Source: Flavobacterium sp. HBTb2-11-1
Lineage (GTDB): Bacteria; Bacteroidota; Bacteroidia; Flavobacteriales; Flavobacteriaceae
Length of the DNA: 64,000 bases
Reading direction: 5' to 3'
Assembly: GCF_009826975.1 (NCBI RefSeq)
Contig: NZ_WUMO01000010.1
Span: forward strand, 62,001 to 126,000
Of the stretch, positions 26,968 to 36,000 are shown one piece after another; the first letter of the stretch is position 1, and each line of letters opens with the position of its first letter. Under the pieces are notes generated by a model. It was not told the origin of the DNA. It did not search any database and saw only the letters and a program-made list of their open reading frames with translations. The translations under genes were made by a program, and so were the position numbers.

Positions 26968-27840
26968 CTATTCTAATTGTACATTTTTCCCTTGAAGGTA
27001 TTTTTTCTTGAAATTAGACGGAGTGTCGCCAACTTTATTGGTAAAAAGTCGGTTAAAATAAGCTGGATCTTCATAGCCGAGCTGGTATGCAATCTCTTTT
27101 ACGCTTAAAGAAGAATACCCCAAAAGCCTTTTAGCTTCCAGAATAATGCGGTCTTTTATAATATCGTTTGGCTGTGTTAGTTCCAGACGATTGAATTTAT
27201 TAGAAAGGGTTTTAGGAGCAACGCCTAAAATATCGGCATAATCGGCAACGGTATGTTTGGTTCTGAAATGAATTTCGACCAATCGGCTGAAATCTCTAAA
27301 AAAATCCATTTCTTTAGAAGGTTCTTCGTTTAAAACACCTAATTGCTGAATTTTCCAGATTCGCGTCGCTTTAATAATAAGTTGTTTCAAATACGTTCGA
27401 ATCATTTCTTCCTGAGACGAATCGGGAGAAACAAACTCTTCCTGAATCTGATTGAAAATGCCTTCAATAAACAAAACCTCTTCATCGGGCAAAGTTGTCA
27501 TTGGCATTTCAAATATATTGTTGAATAGCAATCCGTCGCAGGCTACTTCGGCATCGTGAATCTGCACACAGTAAAAATCACGATTGTAATACATAAAATA
27601 CCCCTGCTTTTTCCCTTCCTTATTAATCTGTAGATATTGATTGCTGTTGATAAAAAACAGAGAAGGACTTTTGGTTTGATATTGTTTAAAATCAATAGTA
27701 ACCTGATAATCTTCCGGAAGATATAAGACCTTAATATACGCTTTGTATTCGTCGCTGTTTATTCCTTCTACAGTTTCCTGATTCAGAACCAGAAATCCCA
27801 GTTTTTTATAATTTGATTCAAATACATTATTAAGGTTCAT
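26968..27840 (-). CDS. AraC-family transcriptional regulator
   Basis: 290 residues. The N-terminal two thirds (about 1-180) form a cupin-like effector region. The C-terminal AraC DNA-binding domain (about 190-285) has both helix-turn-helices: VADYADILGVAPKTLSNKFNRL, and the conserved LSVKEIAYQLGYEDPAYFNRLFTNKVGDTPSNFKKKY. It sits directly upstream of the esterase on the same strand and probably controls it or a wider set. The effector is unknown. Confidence 0.92.
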   Translation of the reverse strand: MNLNNVFESNYKKLGFLVLNQETVEGINSDEYKAYIKVLYLPEDYQVTIDFKQYQTKSPSLFFINSNQYLQINKEGKKQGYFMYYNRDFYCVQIHDAEVACDGLLFNNIFEMPMTTLPDEEVLFIEGIFNQIQEEFVSPDSSQEEMIRTYLKQLIIKATRIWKIQQLGVLNEEPSKEMDFFRDFSRLVEIHFRTKHTVADYADILGVAPKTLSNKFNRLELTQPNDIIKDRIILEAKRLLGYSSLSVKEIAYQLGYEDPAYFNRLFTNKVGDTPSNFKKKYLQGKNVQLE

Positions 27841-27892
27841 CGAAGTTTGTTTTGGATTTTAAATTTAATGATTTTCTTTAGCGAAAGCAGCA

Positions 27893-28453
27893 CTATTCAT
27901 TGCCAATTTGAAGATGTTCCAGTTTTTTGCCAACCAAAGTTTTTTCGCCCACAATTTTAAATCCGAGTTTTAAATAAAGTTTTTTCGCCAGCGGATTTTC
28001 TTCTTCCACCAATAAACCTAATGTCTGTTTGTTTTGATGAACATATTCGTTAATTAGAAAAACTAGTAGCTTAGAACCAATTCCTTTTCCCTGCTGATTT
28101 GGATTAACGCCTAATGAATCAATGTAAAATTCTCCAGCGCGCGTTTCAAACTCTGGATTAAATTCTGGATTATAATGTGCTCTAACATATTCCACAATCG
28201 GATTTCGTAAAGCTTCTATATCAGAACCATTGTAAATATTAACTGCGCCTATGATTTCTCCATTTTCCTCAGCCACAAAACAGTTTTGATACGAATATTG
28301 GTTGTTTTCTCTTTCAACGAAATATTCCAGAAAGTCTTTCGCGGAAGCGTAATCATTCTTAGCAATAAATTTGTAGATAATATCTTCCATTGCTAATAAT
28401 AATATAGGAGCAATATATTTTGAGTCTGATTTTTCGGCTTTTCTGATATTCAT
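27893..28453 (-). CDS. GNAT-family N-acetyltransferase
   Basis: A 186-residue soluble protein. The acetyl-CoA-binding motif A is IDSLGVNPNQQGKGIGSKLL (about residues 112-131), with the Q-x-x-G-x-G core. LLVEEENPLAKKLYLKLGFKIVGE follows as motif B. The N-terminal half carries NIRKAEKSDSKYIAPILL. These enzymes acetylate amines on small molecules, antibiotics or proteins; the acceptor is not predictable. It is divergently transcribed from the dehydrogenase gene at 28685. Confidence 0.9.
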   Translation of the reverse strand: MNIRKAEKSDSKYIAPILLLAMEDIIYKFIAKNDYASAKDFLEYFVERENNQYSYQNCFVAEENGEIIGAVNIYNGSDIEALRNPIVEYVRAHYNPEFNPEFETRAGEFYIDSLGVNPNQQGKGIGSKLLVFLINEYVHQNKQTLGLLVEEENPLAKKLYLKLGFKIVGEKTLVGKKLEHLQIGNE

Positions 28454-28473
28454 GTGGAAGATTTTAGTACAAA

Positions 28474-28481
28474 CAAATTTA
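28474..28481 (-). promoter_or_regulatory. Candidate -7 box of the GNAT gene
   Basis: TAAATTTG on the minus strand, 20 bases before the GNAT ATG. It matches TAnnTTTG; the upstream element is not clear. Confidence 0.4.
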
Positions 28482-28512
28482 CTTCATTTAAATATTTTCT
28501 CTCGCAGATTCT

Positions 28513-28564
28513 GCAGATTTAGCAGATTAATATTTGAAATATCTGCATAATCCGCTAAATCTGC
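28513..28564. repeat. GCAGATTTAGC inverted repeat between divergent genes
   Basis: 17-bp arms (28513-28529 and 28548-28564) with one mismatch. Unlike other members of the family it lies between divergent starts, so it cannot be a simple terminator. Confidence 0.7.
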
Positions 28565-28646
28565 GGGAAAAAGAAACTTAGAATCTTTGAAAAAAATGTA
28601 CAAATATACGCTCAATATATACCAATCAGGAGATTTCAACTCGCCT

Positions 28647-28654
28647 TATATTTG
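28647..28654 (+). promoter_or_regulatory. -7 box that decides the start of the quinone-oxidoreductase-like gene
   Basis: TATATTTG, a perfect TAnnTTTG match, ending 30 bases before the ATG at 28685. An in-frame TTG at 28652 lies inside this box, so the longer reading frame is unlikely to be the protein start. Confidence 0.6.
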
Positions 28655-28684
28655 TATAACAATTTTAATTTAAACATTAAAACA

Positions 28685-29698
28685 ATGAAAGCAATAGGAT
28701 TTAAAACATCATTACCCATAGAAAACCCAGAAAGTTTTATCGAATTTGAAACCGTAAAACCAGTCCCTGGAGCACACGATTTATTAGTTAAAATTGATGC
28801 GATTTCAGTCAACCCCGTCGATTTTAAAATTCGTCAGAGTTCGGCAAAAGAAACCGTTTTGGATACCCCAAAAATCATTGGCTGGGATGCTGTAGGAATT
28901 GTGCAGGCTGTTGGACAAGACGTTACTTTGTTTGAAGTAGGCGATCCTGTCTATTACGCTGGAGATATTACCAAACAAGGAAGCAATGCCGAATATCAGA
29001 TTATTGACGAGCGAATTGTCGGCAGAAAGCCAAAATCATTAAGCATTGAAGAATCGGCCGTGATTCCGTTGACTGCTTTAACGGCTTGGGAAATTTTATT
29101 TGACAGAATCAGAATTAATGCTGACAAAGACAAAGGGAAATCGATTCTAATTATTGGCGGTGCTGGCGGAGTAGGTTCGATTGCCATTCAATTGGCCAAG
29201 AAAATTGCAGGTTTAACTGTTATTGCAACAGCTTCTCGTCCTGAAACAATTGAATGGTGCAAACAGCAAGGAGCTGATTTTGTGGTAGACCATAAAGACT
29301 TGATTTCTTCTGTTCGTGAAGCAGGCTTTGAACATGTTGATTTTATTCTAGATTTAGTAGACACCAATGCTTATTGGGACACGATGGTTGAATTGATTAA
29401 ACCGCAGGGGCATATCGCTTCGATCACCGGAAGCGCTGAGCCTGTAGTTTTGAATAAACTGAAAAGCAAAAGTGTTTCTTTTTCTTGGGAATTAATGTAC
29501 ACTCGATCAATGTATCAGACAGAAGATATGATTGAACAGCATAATATCTTAAATATTGTAGCAGACTTGTTAGACGACGGCATTCTGAAAACTACATTGA
29601 ACACAACTTTAAGCGGACTTACAGCCGAAAATCTTAAAAAAGCACATGAACTTTTAGAATCCGGAAAGACAATTGGAAAAATTGCGATTAAGTTCTAA
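28685..29698 (+). CDS. Zinc-type alcohol dehydrogenase-like / quinone oxidoreductase family protein
   Basis: 337 residues from ATG 28685 (MKAIGFKTSLPIENP), a medium-chain dehydrogenase/reductase. The GroES-like N-terminal domain contains VNPVDFKIRQ and GWDAVGIVQAVGQDV. The NAD(P)H domain carries ILIIGGAGGVGSIAIQLAKKIAG (about residues 155-177). The catalytic zinc ligands of true alcohol dehydrogenases are absent, which points to an NADPH-dependent quinone or enone reductase. It is a single gene, divergent from the GNAT gene. Confidence 0.88.
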   Translation: MKAIGFKTSLPIENPESFIEFETVKPVPGAHDLLVKIDAISVNPVDFKIRQSSAKETVLDTPKIIGWDAVGIVQAVGQDVTLFEVGDPVYYAGDITKQGSNAEYQIIDERIVGRKPKSLSIEESAVIPLTALTAWEILFDRIRINADKDKGKSILIIGGAGGVGSIAIQLAKKIAGLTVIATASRPETIEWCKQQGADFVVDHKDLISSVREAGFEHVDFILDLVDTNAYWDTMVELIKPQGHIASITGSAEPVVLNKLKSKSVSFSWELMYTRSMYQTEDMIEQHNILNIVADLLDDGILKTTLNTTLSGLTAENLKKAHELLESGKTIGKIAIKF

Positions 29699-29842
29699 AA
29701 CATAAAATCGTCTTTCTGATAGCTTAGAATAGTTATTTGGAACAGTTTTAAATAATATTGTTTTTAAATAAGAAATTTTTGTATTTTAGTCGGCTTACAA
29801 ACCAAATTGAGTATAAATTTTTAACCTAAAACAAAATTATTT

Positions 29843-30229
29843 ATGATTTCAAAAAACACAGACCTTGGATTATTACTATTGCGCATCAGCACTGGCGGGT
29901 TAATGCTTTTTCATGGTGTTTCTAAGTTGATTCACGGAGTTTCGTTCCTTGTAGAAAACTTAGGCACATTTGGATATGCCGTTTATATTGGCGAAGTTTT
30001 ATCTCCAATAGCTATTTTATTAGGATTCAGAACGAGAATTGCGGCAGTTCTTTTGGCAATAACTTGTGTGGTGGCGGTTGCAACAATGCACAGTCAGGAA
30101 ATTTTCTCAATAAGCGAGCATGGAGGTTATGCTTTAGAATTATTAATGCTATATCTTTTTGGCGCTCTTGCATTGTTCTTTACTGGAGCGGGTAAATATG
30201 CCGTTTCTAAAAACAGTCAGTGGGATTAA
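29843..30229 (+). CDS. DoxX family membrane protein
   Basis: 128 residues with four hydrophobic helices. It opens with LGLLLLRISTGGLMLFHGVSKLIHG, the classic DoxX family start, then VYIGEVLSPIAILLGFRTRIAAVLLAITCVVAVA and YALELLMLYLFGALALFFTGAGKYAV. DoxX proteins are linked to thiosulfate:quinone oxidation in archaea and to redox complexes in mycobacteria; most bacterial members are uncharacterised. A clear terminator follows. Confidence 0.9.
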   Translation: MISKNTDLGLLLLRISTGGLMLFHGVSKLIHGVSFLVENLGTFGYAVYIGEVLSPIAILLGFRTRIAAVLLAITCVVAVATMHSQEIFSISEHGGYALELLMLYLFGALALFFTGAGKYAVSKNSQWD

Positions 30230-30261
30230 TCCTTTATAAATAAGATATTTCTTATATATTA

Positions 30262-30296
30262 AAAAAGGCCTTAAATTATTGATTTAGGGCTTTTTC
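30262..30296 (+). terminator. Terminator after DoxX
   Basis: AAAAAGGCC...GGGCTTTTT hairpin with a near-perfect 14-bp stem and a T tail, 33 bases after the DoxX stop and upstream of the next TonB receptor. Confidence 0.75.
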
Positions 30297-30362
30297 TTGT
30301 TATTACTCTTTTTATTATGCTATTTTTGCCCTAAAATTACCCAAATAATTATTAAAATAGCA

Positions 30363-32567
30363 ATGAAGTTCTTATTCGCCTTTACTCTTTTTATTTTTTC
30401 TCTGGCAATTAATGCCCAATATTTAAACGGAATCATCAATGATTCTGAAGGAAAAGAAGCATCAGATGTTTTAATTCGTGATTTAAATTCTAAAACACAC
30501 GCCCATACCGATGCAAACGGAAAATTTACCTTAGAATCTGTACAGGTAAATGATAGTTTGGTTATTACCAAAAAGGGATTTTCAACTCAAAGAATAAAAT
30601 TGGCTTCTTTAGATTTTCTTTCCATTCAATTAGAAGAAAAACCATTTTTGCTGGAAGAAGTTAAGATTGGCAATAATTTAAAATATTTAAACACCATTTC
30701 TAAAATCGATTTTGAAATTCAGCCTATTTCAAATTCTCAGGATTTACTGCGAAAAGTTCCAGGACTTTTTATCGGTCAGCATGCGGGCGGAGGAAAAGCA
30801 GAGCAAATCTTCTTAAGAGGTTTTGATTGCGATCACGGAACCGATATTAATATCACTGTTGACGGAATGCCGGTAAATATGGTTTCGCACGCACACGGAC
30901 AAGGCTATTCTGATCTGCATTTTGTGATTCCAGAAACAGTTGACAATATCGATTTTGATAAAGGTGCTTATTTTGTTGATAAAGGCGATTTTACAACTGC
31001 AGGATATGTTGGTTTTAATACCAAAAATGCTTTGCAAAACAGCTCTATTTCTTTTGAAGGTGGGCAGTTTGATACTTTTCGTACCGTTGCGATGTTTAAT
31101 TTATTGAATAAAGAAAACCAATCGGCTTATTTTGCTGGAGAATATATGATGACCGATGGTTATTTTGATGCTCCTCAGAATTTTAACCGAATTAATTTGT
31201 TTGGAAAATACAATGCTAAAATGGAAAACGGAGACCGTTTGGCGATTTCGGTTTCACATTTTAAAAGCCAATGGGACGCCAGCGGACAGATTCCTGACCG
31301 TGCAGTAAACGACGGAACAATTTCGCATTTCGGAGCAATCGATCCGAATGAAGGAGGAAATACAGACAGAACCAACTTTAATCTGCAATACGATGCAAAA
31401 ATTGATGACAATACACACATTAAAAGCAGCGCATATTTAAGTAAATACGATTTTGAACTGTATTCTAATTTTACTTTTTTCTTGAATGATCCTGTAAACG
31501 GCGATCAAATCAAACAGAAAGAAAATAGAACTATTGTAGGTTTTCAGTCAGAATACGATCAAAAACTGAATGAAAAATGGCGTTTTAAACTAGGCGCTGG
31601 ACTTCGAAATGACAATAATAAAGATGTAGAATTGTCTCATACATTAAACAGAAAAACAGTTTTAGAATATTTGAGTTTAGGAACGGTAAATCAGACCAAT
31701 TTATTTACGTATTCAAGTCTTGATTTTACTGCTGGAAAATGGTTAGTAAACGGAGGTTTGCGTTTGGATTATTTCAAATTTGGATATGAAGATCAATTGG
31801 CTGCAACTTATAGTAATCAGACGCAGACCAAAGCAATTGTAAGCCCGAAACTAAACTTTTTGTATACTCAAAATGACAAATTAAACTATTTCTTGAAGTT
31901 AGGAAAAGGATTTCACAGTAATGATACCCGTGTAGTTGTGGCGCAAAAAGGAGAAAAAATTCTTCCAGAAACGTACGGAGCAGATTTAGGTTTAAACTGG
32001 AAACCATTTCCAAGAATGATTGTCAATTCGGCTCTTTGGTATTTATATCTAGCTCAGGAATTTGTGTACGTAGGAGACGAAGCTGTTGTTGAACCAAGCG
32101 GAAAAACAGAACGTAAAGGTTTTGATTTTGGAATTAGATATCAATTGACCAATTGGTTGTTCTGGAATGCAGATTATACATATACGCATGCAAGAGCAAT
32201 AGACGAACCAAAAGGAAACGATTATTTGCCACTTGCTCCAAAAAACACTTTAATGAGCGGACTTTCGGTAAAGGATTTAAAAGGTTTTTCAGGGAGCATA
32301 AGAACGCGTTTCTTAGGCGACAGACCAGCAAACGAAGACAATTCGGTTGTAGCAAAAGGATATTGTATTACCGATTTCTCTGTGAATTATCAGATTAAGA
32401 AAGTTTCAATTGGCGTAAACATTGACAATATTTTCAATACAAAATGGAAAGAAACACAATTTTTAACCGAATCAAGATTGGCAAATGAAACAGATCCTGT
32501 AGAAGAAATTCATTTTACGGCAGGAACTCCGTTTAATGCGCGTTTGATCTTGAAATACACGTGGTAG
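30363..32567 (+). CDS. TonB-dependent receptor with His/Asp-rich plug
   Basis: 734 residues from ATG 30363, which starts a normal signal peptide (MKFLFAFTLFIFSLAINAQ). The frame extends further upstream from a TTG but into terminator DNA. The carboxypeptidase-like domain (about 19-105) is followed by a plug (about 110-240) whose loop reads FDCDHGTDINITVDGMPVN and VSHAHGQGYSDLHF, unusually rich in His and Asp. A barrel follows and ends FNARLILKYTW. The plug motif recurs in a receptor subgroup thought to take up metals or small complexes; that is inference. No SusD partner is present, so a polymer is an unlikely substrate. Confidence 0.88.
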   Translation: MKFLFAFTLFIFSLAINAQYLNGIINDSEGKEASDVLIRDLNSKTHAHTDANGKFTLESVQVNDSLVITKKGFSTQRIKLASLDFLSIQLEEKPFLLEEVKIGNNLKYLNTISKIDFEIQPISNSQDLLRKVPGLFIGQHAGGGKAEQIFLRGFDCDHGTDINITVDGMPVNMVSHAHGQGYSDLHFVIPETVDNIDFDKGAYFVDKGDFTTAGYVGFNTKNALQNSSISFEGGQFDTFRTVAMFNLLNKENQSAYFAGEYMMTDGYFDAPQNFNRINLFGKYNAKMENGDRLAISVSHFKSQWDASGQIPDRAVNDGTISHFGAIDPNEGGNTDRTNFNLQYDAKIDDNTHIKSSAYLSKYDFELYSNFTFFLNDPVNGDQIKQKENRTIVGFQSEYDQKLNEKWRFKLGAGLRNDNNKDVELSHTLNRKTVLEYLSLGTVNQTNLFTYSSLDFTAGKWLVNGGLRLDYFKFGYEDQLAATYSNQTQTKAIVSPKLNFLYTQNDKLNYFLKLGKGFHSNDTRVVVAQKGEKILPETYGADLGLNWKPFPRMIVNSALWYLYLAQEFVYVGDEAVVEPSGKTERKGFDFGIRYQLTNWLFWNADYTYTHARAIDEPKGNDYLPLAPKNTLMSGLSVKDLKGFSGSIRTRFLGDRPANEDNSVVAKGYCITDFSVNYQIKKVSIGVNIDNIFNTKWKETQFLTESRLANETDPVEEIHFTAGTPFNARLILKYTW

Positions 32568-32590
32568 AAATTGATCAATGTGGCAATTAG

Positions 32591-32639
32591 AAAATGTGCC
32601 AATTAGATAATTACTCGCATTATCTAATTGGCACATTTT
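32591..32639 (+). terminator. Perfect 21-bp hairpin after the TonB receptor
   Basis: 32591-32611 and 32619-32639 are perfect inverted repeats with a 7-nt loop. They start 24 bases after the stop codon of the TonB receptor. A terminator role is likely, although the T-run is short. Confidence 0.65.
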
Positions 32640-32846
32640 CTTCTTTGAGAATAAAAATCGTGAATTCGTGGCGATTATTTAAACAAATAGCTTTGCCGAT
32701 TTTGTGTTTTTTTAAGCATGTACTTGGTATTAAAAAGGTTTTTTAACGCAGAGTTCGCAGAGGATTTACGCAGAGAAACGCAAAGATTTTAGTCTATGCA
32801 TTTTATTTTAAAGGTCACAGAGCGATAGCAAAACATTCCAATTTTC

Positions 32847-32939
32847 AAACATAGCCCGCGGTTTCAACCGCGTGGAGGCCCAGAAATGCGTTGTGTAATT
32901 TACGTTGTGTTCCCACGGTTGAAACCGCGGGCTATGTTT
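32847..32939. repeat. Long GC-rich inverted repeat
   Basis: Perfect 24-bp arms (32847-32870 and 32916-32939, core GCCCGCGGTTTCAACCG) around a 45-base centre that holds two CGTTGTGT-like words. Much higher in G+C than its surroundings. It looks like a mobile palindromic element (REP or MITE type), not like local sequence. Confidence 0.8.
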
Positions 32940-33061
32940 TATAAAACATATAAATAAAACCTTATAGATAAATTGTATTGAATTTCTCATAAAACCATAA
33001 AGAGAAAAAAACTTTGCGTCTCTGCGACTTTGCGAGAGTTATTTAAGCTACTTAAAAAAAC

Positions 33062-36000
33062 TTATCTATTCGCATTGATATATTCCGACGGCGACATATT
33101 AAAATGCTTCTGGAAATTACGTCCAAAACTCGTTTGCGATTTGTAGCCGACCATTTCTGCGATTTCGTACATTTTGTAGTTTTCGTTTAATAATAGTTCT
33201 GCAGCTCTTTTGAGACGTACGATATTGATTAATTCGTTTGGACTTAGATTCGTAATGTCTTTAATTTTTCTGTATAAAGTCGAGCGGCTCATATTCATGA
33301 TTTCTGCAAGCGATTCTACGCTTAAATCCTGATCAGTGATATTTTTAAGGATTTCGTCGTCCAGTTTTTTCAGGAACTTTTCGTCAGTTTTATTGTGGGC
33401 AATGCTTTTAATGTGCGAAAGCGGCGAACTCGCATAATAATTCATAATCTGTCTGCGGTTTTCAATCAAGTTATTGGCTTGTACTTTCAGATAATCCATA
33501 GAAAAAGGTTTTGCCACATAAGCGTCTGCACCCACTTCAAGTCCGTCGATTTGTGATTTTAATGAGTTTTTCGCCGTCAATAAAATAACCGGAATATGAC
33601 TCGTTTCGAGATTCGTTTTAATCTTTTTACACATCGTAAATCCGTCCATAACAGGCATGGTCACATCTGAAATCACCAACTGAATGTTTTCGTTATGAAT
33701 GATTTTGATGGCTTCTTCGCCATTTTGGGCCTTTAAAACAGTGTAAGTTCCTGCCAATTCTGTTGTAATAAAATTCAAAAGGTCATCATTGTCTTCTACC
33801 ACCAAAACTTGCGCTTTTTCGTTTTTGATTTCAATTGGTTCTTTTGGCGTTTCACTTTCTGTTTGTTCTTTCTCAGAATCGGCATAAAGCATAAATTCTT
33901 CTTCTTGATGCAGCGGAACGGTTAATTCGAAAATATTGTAATTTACATCTTCAATCAATTCTAAACTTCCATTGTGCAATTGCGCCAAAGAATGCGCCAG
34001 CGAAAGTCCAATTCCCGTTCCTGATGCCGTACTGCTGTCATCAACTCTAAAAAAGGGCTCAAAAATCTTGTCTTTTAAATGAATGGGAATCACATTTCCA
34101 TCATTTTTTACAATCAAATGCAGTTTCTTTTCATCTCTAAACAAAGAAATGGAAACCTTTTTATTCGAGTATTTAATCGCATTGTTGATCAAATTGCTCA
34201 AGATTTTTTTGAAAGCCTCTTTGTCAACAAAAGCGTGAATGTCTTTTTCACCCAATTCCAATTGAAATTCCAGTTCGCGTTCTTCGATTAATTGGCTGAA
34301 TCTCAAATGAAAATTTCGAACCATCGAAGAAATATTCGCTTCGACGAAAGTCAATTTCAAGCCGCCAATCTCCGATTTTCTAAAATCGAGCAATTCGTTT
34401 ACCAACTTCAATAAACGGGAAGTATTTTTCTTCATGATCGAAAGATGCTGCGGCACTTCTTCCGATTCGTATTTCATTCCCAAAAGCTTTTCCAACGGAC
34501 CTTTGATAAGCGTTAAAGGTGTTCTGATTTCGTGGGCTACATTCGTAAAAAAGTCAATTTTTGCCTGATAGATTTCTTTTTCTTTTTCATCATTCAAATG
34601 CTTGATTTTGCGGTTATTCTTGATCTGAGTCAGATTTTGAGAATAACGAATGATATAATAGAAACCAGCACAAATTAGTAAGAAATACAGCAGATAAGCA
34701 TAAGTACTCGCGTACCATGGCGGAAGAATGCGTATTTTGAGTTTTACCTCTTTACTCCAAACTCCAAAACTATTGAGTGATTTTACTTTAAAAACATAAT
34801 CGCCAGGCGCCAATTCGGTAAAGAAAACCTTGTTGTTTCTTCCCAAATACACCCAATCATTATTTACATTTTCCAATTGATACCAATATTCGGTCAGTTC
34901 GGGTGCAGTGTAATTTAAAGACGCAAATTCGAGATTAAAAGACGATTGGCTGTTGTTGAGTTCCAATTCATCCAAAAACGAAATAGATTGCGAAATAGGC
35001 GAATCGGGGCTGTTTACCTCAATATCCTTATTATTAATCTGAATATTGGTAATGTAAATAAAAGGCGTGTATTTATTTTTGCTGAAATGCTTCGGATTAA
35101 AACTGATCATTCCGTTTAGGTTTCCAAAATACATATCGCCGTTTGCATCTTTAAAAGCTGAATTGTAATTGAACTGATCGCTCAATAATCCGTTTGCGGT
35201 CGTGAAAATCTTAATGGTTTTATGATCTGGACCAAATTTTACCAAACCTTTGGAAGTGGTCAGCCAAAGATTTTTAGAATCATCTTCCAAAATAGAATAG
35301 AAAACATTGCTCGGCATTCCGTTTTTGGTTGTGAATTTGGTAAAAGTATGGTTTTGTCTGTTTACAAGATTCAATCCGTTTTCGGTTGCAATCCATAAGT
35401 TTTTTGAAGAATCTTCAAAAATGGCATTTATCGTATTATTGCTAATGCCTTTTGGATTTTTATAATCATACATAAAAACCTCTTTTTTCTTCGTTTTCGG
35501 ATTGTAAAACAACAATCCATCGCGATAACTTCCAGCCCAAAGATTGCCGTCGCTGTCTTCTTTCATATTCGTATAATGATACGTTTCTGGAAAGAATTTC
35601 AGAATTTCAAAATTATCCGCCTGTTCATTATAGCGATAAAGTCCTGATGTTGTTACCACAATCAGATCTCCGTTTTTCATTTCATAAAAAGAAAAAATAA
35701 AATTGCTGTGCAGTCCGCTTCGGCCATCATTGGCGCTGTAATGCTTGAGAATTGCGCCCGAATTTCGGTCTAAAACATCTAAACCATGCTCGAAAGTTCC
35801 GACCCAGATTTTGTCTTTCCGAGGCATTAAAGCATGAATATTATAATACGAAACATTATAAGAAGTGAACTTTTGCGTTTTCGGATTAAAACGATTTACG
35901 CCTGCATCTTCTGTTCCGATCCATAAATCGCCGTGATCGTCTTTATGAATTTCTCGAACTGCGTTTCCACTAATAGAATTTTGATTGTTCTGCGGAAAGT

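Larger units (their letters stand above)
32568..33061. other. Repeat-rich gap before the PUL regulator gene
   Basis: 494 bases without a gene between two converging genes. It contains a 21-bp perfect hairpin (32591-32639), TTTGCG-type repeats (about 32745-32800 and 33010-33040) and the long GC-rich inverted repeat at 32847-32939. Confidence 0.7.

Noticed and set aside
30297..30362. Upstream TTG start for the TonB receptor
   Set aside because: It overlaps the DoxX terminator and spoils the signal peptide; ATG 30363 is preferred.
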